NCBI GenBank assembly: GCA_027625915.1
Contig: JANTQA010000023.1
Span: 310,001 to 374,000 of the forward strand
DNA length: 64,000 nt
From: Anaeramoeba flamelloides
Taxonomy: Eukaryota; Metamonada; Anaeramoebidae
Direction of reading: 5' to 3'
In this document: positions 58,701 through 64,000 of the stretch, in pieces
Position numbering within the stretch: the stretch's first letter is position 1
Layout of the letters: each line of letters begins with the position of its first letter
Translations under genes and position numbers: made by a program
The notes under the pieces: generated by a model
Database searches by the model: none
What the model was told of the DNA's origin: nothing
What the model saw: the letters and a program-made list of their open reading frames with translations, nothing else

Positions 58701-61700
58701 GATCTTTTATTACAATCAACAGACAAATAAAAATTGATATTGTAAAAGAATTACAAATAAAAAAATGATACAGTAGTTTTAAAAAAATGAGAACTAATAG
58801 TTTTAAAAAGTGTTACTAATCCCATTTGATCCACTCTTTTAAGAAGCCTGATTCACACCTTTTAAAACCATCCACTCCTGTTCTTTTAAAACCACCGTAA
58901 CAAAAAACTAAAATAATAATTATTTTTTTAATTTTGATAATTGTAAAGATACTTGATAATTAAAATCGACTTTGATAATTTCAATAAAGTTTATAAATTC
59001 CAAGATTAATTTATCCTGCTTTACAAGAAAATAATCCCCTGATAATATATAATTCCATTTGTGTGTTATATCCTATCGAATGAAAACCAATTTTGAGTGA
59101 TAATGTTCCAATTTCTTAAAAAAAAAAAAAAAAATTATATCAAAATGTTTAATATTACGAATATTTACAATTAAAACTTGAACAAAATTTTAATAAAAAA
59201 ACATAAAAAACAATAATAAAAAAATCATAAAAATTATTAATGAAATTTAATTTTTGATTTGAATTTTTTGGTGAAGAAAAAAACCTCGAAAAAAATACCT
59301 TTTTGCTGATGTGTTGCTATATTCTTTCTGAATATTATCAACCACATTGTCACCTTTAAAAATTCCACAAAATCCACAAATTGTATAAAACAATAAAGAA
59401 ATATAAAAGCTATTTGAGAAGATATGAAACCTGCGAATGAAAGCGTAGCGAAAATCTGCGAAAAGGATAATTATTTTTTTAAAAATATTGTTGTGTGTCC
59501 TTCTAAGATTGAAAAAATGTATATACAATGTTGTTTCACACTAATATAAACACATTTTTTCAATCTTAGAAGGACACCAAACAACCATTTAAAAAAAATA
59601 ATTATCCTTCTCGCAGATTTTCACTTTGCTTTTATTCGCATTTTTCAAAAGCTTCTAGCTATTTCCAAAAAATAGGTGTAAATTTATTTTCAAATATCTT
59701 TATTAAACTAAATCTTATAAAAACTATATTTTAATATCTAAAATCATTATCAATAATTGATTGATTCTTTATAACAATTTAATTTGTTAGTTAGTATGGC
59801 ATTACTCAAATAAAAATTATCAAAATTTCTGATCTTGATTTTGTTATGATATTTTTTAGTGGTGTGAAAATTGGTGATTATTGTTTTCTTTATTATCGGA
59901 AAAAAATTTTTTTCCGAAGAGTTTTAATCTCGACAAAATTTCCAATAGAACAAAAAAGATTTTTAATTGTATTTTATTGTTTAAAAAAATCGTTTCTGTA
60001 CTTACCATATTGCCTGTTTTTTATTGAAATTGGTAGTACATTGCTTTAACCAAAAAAACTGTTATTTTTTTAATCATTTTAAATTTGGAAATATTTTAAT
60101 GAACATATTTTGAAATCAACACAATATTTATTGGTTGATTAAATCAGTATTAATATATCACTTAATTTTGTATTACAAATTTAAGAATAGAACCACTAAA
60201 AAAGAGGATTTTTTAGATAATGTAAAAAAAAATTCCCCACTTTTTTGGAAATACTTTATATATATATTCTTAATTCTTATTGAGTTAATTAAATGTTATT
60301 CATATTTTGGGGTGGGTATAAAACAAAAAAAGAGGAAAAGAAAAAATTTTTTTTTCAAAAATACAAATCAAAATCATTGGTATTAATAACTGTAAAAAAA
60401 TTTTGATTTTTCATTGTTAGGGAAATTAAAAAATTTTAAAACAAATAAATAAAATATTTTGAAGCTAATTTTTTTAATGAACCAATTTTTGTATAAAATA
60501 AGAATTTTGAAAATATCACAATCATTTTTTTAAAATCACTCTTTCATAAATTTTCATTGAAAAAAAAAATAATAATAATACATAATTATTATAACAGGTT
60601 AAATACTCAATTATAAATAATTTCTTAATGTGATCATTCAAAAAAATGATAATAAAAAAAGCAAACAAAAATACACAAATAAAAAAACGAGTTAGTTAGT
60701 TGGCTTGTTATTTTCCCTTTTATAGTTTTTTTATTTAACAAAAAACTAAAGAGAGAGAAAGAAAATAAAAATAAAAAACATCTTTTCATTAAAAAAATCT
60801 TTATTTACTTAAGGAATGGAATACAAAATATTCAAATTTATAATTTATTCATTTTGTTATTTTATTAATCTCAATAAATATTCTAATCATAATTTCTTTT
60901 TTAAAAAATTCTCAATAACGTAAACTTTGTTTCTGTCAAAGGGAACCTAAAAATATTTTACGATATCAATTATTTTTGATAATTGACCCTTAAAGAGTAA
61001 ATAAGATATAAATACAATAAATTTGATAATTATTCTGAATTTGATAAAATCCATAATTATTAATTGATTTCCTTTTTACAAAAATACAAAAATCCAAAAA
61101 AAAATGACATATAAGTGAATTATTTATCTTTATTTTAAAAAAAAAATTTTAAAAAAATATTTTTTAATACGTTCTGGAAATATTTCAATACGTGCCCATC
61201 GACAGTTTTATAGATATCTTTTGAAAATCTTTTTATCACAATTTTATAAAATTACTCTACTTTTGAACTACGTTGGCAATTTACCAATTTGTTTCAAGCC
61301 CTTTTGATCAATCCTAATGTAAATTGTGAAGTCAGACTCAAAATATTGTCCAATTAGCATCAAAATTGCATTTTTTGTATTTTTTAAATGAAAAATTCAC
61401 AAGAAATTTTTAGATAAGTAAACTCAAAACACCCTTGTTAAGAAACGTGAAAATGATATTGAAAAATAATCTAGAGTTTCTTGATTCAAAAAATGCCAAT
61501 CAATTCAAACATTCTCAAAAAAAAAACTATAACTTTAAAAGATCGCATTTTCTATGTTTTTTTTTCAATTGGGTTACTTGAATTATTTCCAATGTCTTAA
61601 GAAATCATGACAATTCACCAAAGAAGTTGTAATTTTTCTTAATTTTTTTGTGTTTGGTTCTTTTGGTTTTTTTCTAAAATTGAAGCTACCAACAACCTTT

Positions 61701-64000
61701 TCAATTGAATAGTATTTACTCTATTTTGGTATTTTGAACAGAATCTCATTACCAAATACCCAAAACATTTGGTTTATTTTCTTTTCGTTTGACGATTATT
61801 TTATTGTTGAAATTGTTTCTCTCAAAACATAATTGTTCTTTTCAATACAAATTGGGATTAGGGTTTTTTGGGAAAGGTTTTTATGGAATTTTACGAAAGG
61901 ATCTAAATGAAAATTAAATTTAAAAAATTTCAAAGTTTTTTTTTAATAAAAAAAATTTTTTTTGTTTCAATAAGAAAAATGATCTTTTCTTTTTTAGGAA
62001 ATGAAGGATTTTGGTGGATTCTATTCAATACGAAAAGAATTTGTCAGTCTTTTGGCAAATATTAACCTAAAGAGAAAATAATAAAAGAAAAATTCCAAAA
62101 TTTTTTGCCTTTTTTCTTAATTTTGACCTTTTAGGCGAAAATGACAAACCCTCTTAACTTAACTCACATATCAAAAATTACTAATAGAAACTTCTCAGCA
62201 ATGTCTCAAGGTTTATCACTTTCACCTAAGAATAAATTTTCACAAAAAGTTGTTTTTTTCTCAACCTTCTTTTTCATTTTGAGAAATCACAGAAATCACA
62301 GAAATCACAGAAATCACAGAAATCACAGAAATCACAGAAACTAGTACGGAGGAAAGAAACAAGTCAAATTAATTTCGTAAAAATATATCATTTTTATTTC
62401 TTTGATCTCACTAGAAGAATTATTTGTAAGAATTACCAACCACCAAACCATGATAAAAAAACATAATACTTTTAAATTTCAATTACAAACGTAGTCCTTA
62501 AGGATGTAAGTTCCAAATGAATTCTTCAGATACATTACAAAAACCATCTTTTTATATTGGTTAAGGTGAATATAATCTTTTATCCACAGATTAAAATACA
62601 TTATTTTTGCAAAAAACACAATTTTATTTTTTTCAACCTTTCTTTTTTTTTTTATTCTACTCCTGTTAATCTCACCCATCAACTCCTTAAAAATAAACCT
62701 AAGAAGTGATTTCTTTTTCATTTGGGCCAGTTATTAATTAGTTTGTTATTAATAAACCCAGTAAAATTCAATAATTTCCCCATAAATCAATACTATTCTT
62801 AATTACTAATCTGTAGTTAAGTGGGTATTTCCAATAGAACAAAAAATAAAAACCCAAAGCAAAAACTTTATTTTTTACAAAAAAAAAATTTATTTTAATT
62901 TGTGGATAAAAGATTGTATCCACCTTAACCATAATGAAAGGATTACATTTGTAATGTATCTGAATAATTCATTTGTAACTTAGCCACTTAAAAATAATAT
63001 TTAACCATTTCATAAAAAGAAAAAAAAAAAAACAAATCAATTATTTTTTATTTTTAAGAAATCAAAATAAAAATCAAAATAAAAATAAACTTTCTGTAAA
63101 ATTGTTGATAATCTCTTATAAAATGTTTGTCTCCAAAAAAAAAAAAAAAAAAAATTAAAATCTTTATCCTTGAAAAATAAATTTTAAATATTATTCAAAA
63201 TATATTTACCAATCAAAACAACCAAACTTGAAATTTTATTTTATAAAATTCATAATAATTTCTAAATTCTTAAACTATCATTGTTTTTGAAATGAAATAA
63301 TAATTTAAAAAAAAAGACTATTGGAATTTAACCTTTTCCCAAATTCAGATTTTTATTGAGTAAAATAAATAATATTGATGATTTTATTAAATTATCTTTT
63401 TCCTATAACTTGTAAAAAAAAAAAGGTAACTAAAAGCTCATCAAATAATAAATGAAAATTGAGCAAACTAATAAAATATATCTCTCTATATTTATATATA
63501 CACACACATGCATTCATAATTAATATCCATACATAAACAAAAAAAAACAATAACAAAAAAAAAAAAAAACAAATAAATTAATAGATTGTCATGGAGTACT
63601 GTGGAGGGGGATCATTGGATGATATTATTAAATTAACAAAAACAACTTTAAATGAAGATCAAATTATTTCTGTTGTGAAATCTGTACTTGAAGGCTTGGC
63701 ATATTTAAATAAAAAAAAAAAAATGCATCGTGATATCAAGGCAGGAAACATCTTGATGAGTGACGAATGCGTTGCAAAGCTGACAGACTTTGGTGTCTCT
63801 GCACAGGTAACTGAATCAAAGAAAAGGAACACTGTCATTGGAACGCCATATTGGATGCCACCTGAAATGATACAAGAAGTGGGATATGGATTAAATGGTG
63901 ATATTTGGTCTCTAGGGATCACGATTTTGGAAATGGCAGAAGGAGAGCCACCACTGACAAACATTCACCCAATGAGAGCAATTTTTTTAATCCCAAATAG
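55120..64000 (+). CDS. PH-domain STE20/Hippo-type serine/threonine kinase (5' part, runs off the window)
   Basis: Exons 55120-55704 and 63585-64000, joined in phase 0, give 333 complete codons before the window ends. Residues about 5-112 form a pleckstrin-homology domain (GWVTKQGGSFKSWKKRLFVL ... DRKDWITKINSA), expected to bind phosphoinositides or proteins at membranes. The kinase domain starts at about 121: glycine loop GRGAFGSV (130-137), VAIK Lys152, helix C Glu169, HRD with Asp245, DFG 263-265, and GTPYWMPPE 281-289. RNTVIGTPYW is the MST/Hippo-type activation loop; Thr278 corresponds to the MST autophosphorylation site. All catalytic residues are present. ESHLW joins IVMEYCGGGS exactly as in germinal-centre kinases. 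The remaining C-lobe and any C-terminal region lie beyond the window. Confidence 0.93.
56156..56347 (+). repeat. Dispersed repeat I, copy 2
   Basis: Same order of blocks as 42655-42868, and again directly followed by a foldback element. Confidence 0.7.
56350..56766. mobile_element. Foldback element K
   Basis: About 415 bp that is almost wholly an inverted repeat (arms about 190 bp). Left ATATGCAAAAAGTGATGTCT, right reverse-complemented ATATGTGCAAAAAGTGATGT; arms continue through TTAATATTT, AAACTATAAAA and AATGAAAGAA blocks. One arm carries a GC-richer stretch (CTCCCTTTGGGGCGCATAGG). No ORF. Confidence 0.85.
56767..58229. other. Intron DNA without recognised element
   Basis: Nothing beyond AT-rich low-complexity sequence. 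Confidence 0.5.
58230..58658. mobile_element. Foldback MITE, family A, copy 3
   Basis: More decayed, but with the same internal series (ACTTCAAATAATAA, ATTGATCAATCAAAGAAA) and inner terminal block TTTTTAATTG...AACACTT on both arms. Same orientation as copy 1. Confidence 0.75.
59405..59663. mobile_element. Large hairpin / foldback element P
   Basis: Arms of about 110 bp (ATCTGCGAAAAGGATAATTA and TCCTTCTAAGATTGAAAAAA against their complements) around a loop of about 30 bp at 59519-59550. GC-richer blocks (CTGCGAATGAAAGCGTAGCG) lie in the outer arm. No ORF; single copy in this window. Confidence 0.8.
61263..62501 (+). mobile_element. TTAA-type element F, copy 3
   Basis: Starts GAACTACGTTGGCAATTTAC (left TTAA mutated) and ends with CAAACGTAGTCC followed by TTAA. 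Homologous in blocks to copies 1 and 2. It shows the unoccupied TTAA used by element H in copy 2. Confidence 0.75.
62279..62341 (+). repeat. 9-bp tandem repeat (AGAAATCAC)n inside F
   Basis: Seven units here, two to three at 23340-23365 in F copy 1, and about two inverted at 39255-39280 in F copy 2. Confidence 0.9.
62498..62991. mobile_element. TTAA-bounded element G
   Basis: 494 bp with arms of about 95 bp. Left TTAAGGATGTAAGTTCCAAA, right reverse-complemented TTAAGTGGCTAAGTTACAAA, both followed by TTCAGATACATTAC. It shares its left TTAA with the right end of F copy 3. No ORF. Confidence 0.82.
63585..64000 (+). CDS. Kinase exon 2 (hinge to C-lobe, partial)
   Basis: Acceptor ATTAATAG, then ATT GTC ATG GAG. 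138 codons plus two bases to the window end, with HRD, DFG and the activation loop. The last residues (HPMRAIFLIPN) match the helix-G region of MST kinases. Confidence 0.93.
   Translation, partial: MVMEYCGGGSLDDIIKLTKTTLNEDQIISVVKSVLEGLAYLNKKKKMHRDIKAGNILMSDECVAKLTDFGVSAQVTESKKRNTVIGTPYWMPPEMIQEVGYGLNGDIWSLGITILEMAEGEPPLTNIHPMRAIFLIPN

Larger units (their letters stand above)
55705..63584 (+). other. Kinase intron 1 (7.9 kb)
   Basis: GTAAAT...AATAG. The protein alignment across the junction is continuous, so no exon is missing inside. It holds repeats I, K, A, P, F and G plus long homopolymer runs (about 55780-56080) and no supported gene. Confidence 0.85.

Noticed and set aside
62141-62344. 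67-codon frame ending in a His-Arg-Asn repeat
   Set aside because: Produced by the 9-bp tandem repeat inside element F; the frame is not kept in the other F copies.
1-64000. tRNA or rRNA genes
   Set aside because: I looked for a T-arm GGTTCGANTCC-type block and for conserved rRNA cores and found none convincing; a covariance-model scan would settle this.

Overview
The window is nuclear DNA from a very AT-rich eukaryotic microbe. Introns follow GT-AG. Proteins carry long Asn, Lys-Glu and His-Asn runs, and more than half of the sequence is non-coding and packed with degenerate repeats. The LRR-ankyrin-BTB-like architecture with Lys-Glu runs, the Asn-rich inserts and the PH-plus-STE20-kinase architecture point to an amoeboid or flagellate protist. 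Anaeramoeba-like or another AT-rich amoeba is my best guess, but this is an inference and not a proven assignment.

Layout. 1-6180 and 10454-15620 are two direct copies of one segment. Each carries, on the minus strand, a leucine-rich-repeat / ankyrin / BTB-like gene. The left copy is one long frame with a late one-base frameshift; the right copy is short and broken in several places. Between them lie a foldback element (6931-7360), a TA-type MITE (8506-8706) and a decayed Tc1/mariner-like transposon (8741-10250). At 16161-17995 sits a 5'-truncated LINE-like retrotransposon with a 16-bp target-site duplication. 18012-25101 has no convincing host gene but holds several inverted-repeat elements.

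25102-42330 (minus) is one large gene for CNOT1/NOT1, the scaffold of the CCR4-NOT deadenylase. I could rebuild it from four exons with matching splice phases, giving 2728 codons. Two of its introns (3.2 and 5.7 kb) are nests of mobile elements. 49132-49965 (minus) is RPA2, the middle subunit of replication protein A, on one exon. 55120 to the window end (plus) is a PH-domain STE20/Hippo-type protein kinase. Its first two exons are separated by a 7.9-kb intron, again full of repeats; the gene runs off the right edge.

The three clear housekeeping or signalling genes do different jobs (mRNA decay, DNA replication and repair, kinase signalling) and do not form a pathway. The most striking shared theme is the mobile DNA. 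At least five different non-autonomous elements are bounded by TTAA and begin TTAAGR, one of them inserted inside another with a visible TTAA duplication. There are also TA-flanked MITEs, two foldback families sharing an inner terminal block, and LINE remnants. No intact transposase was found in the window.
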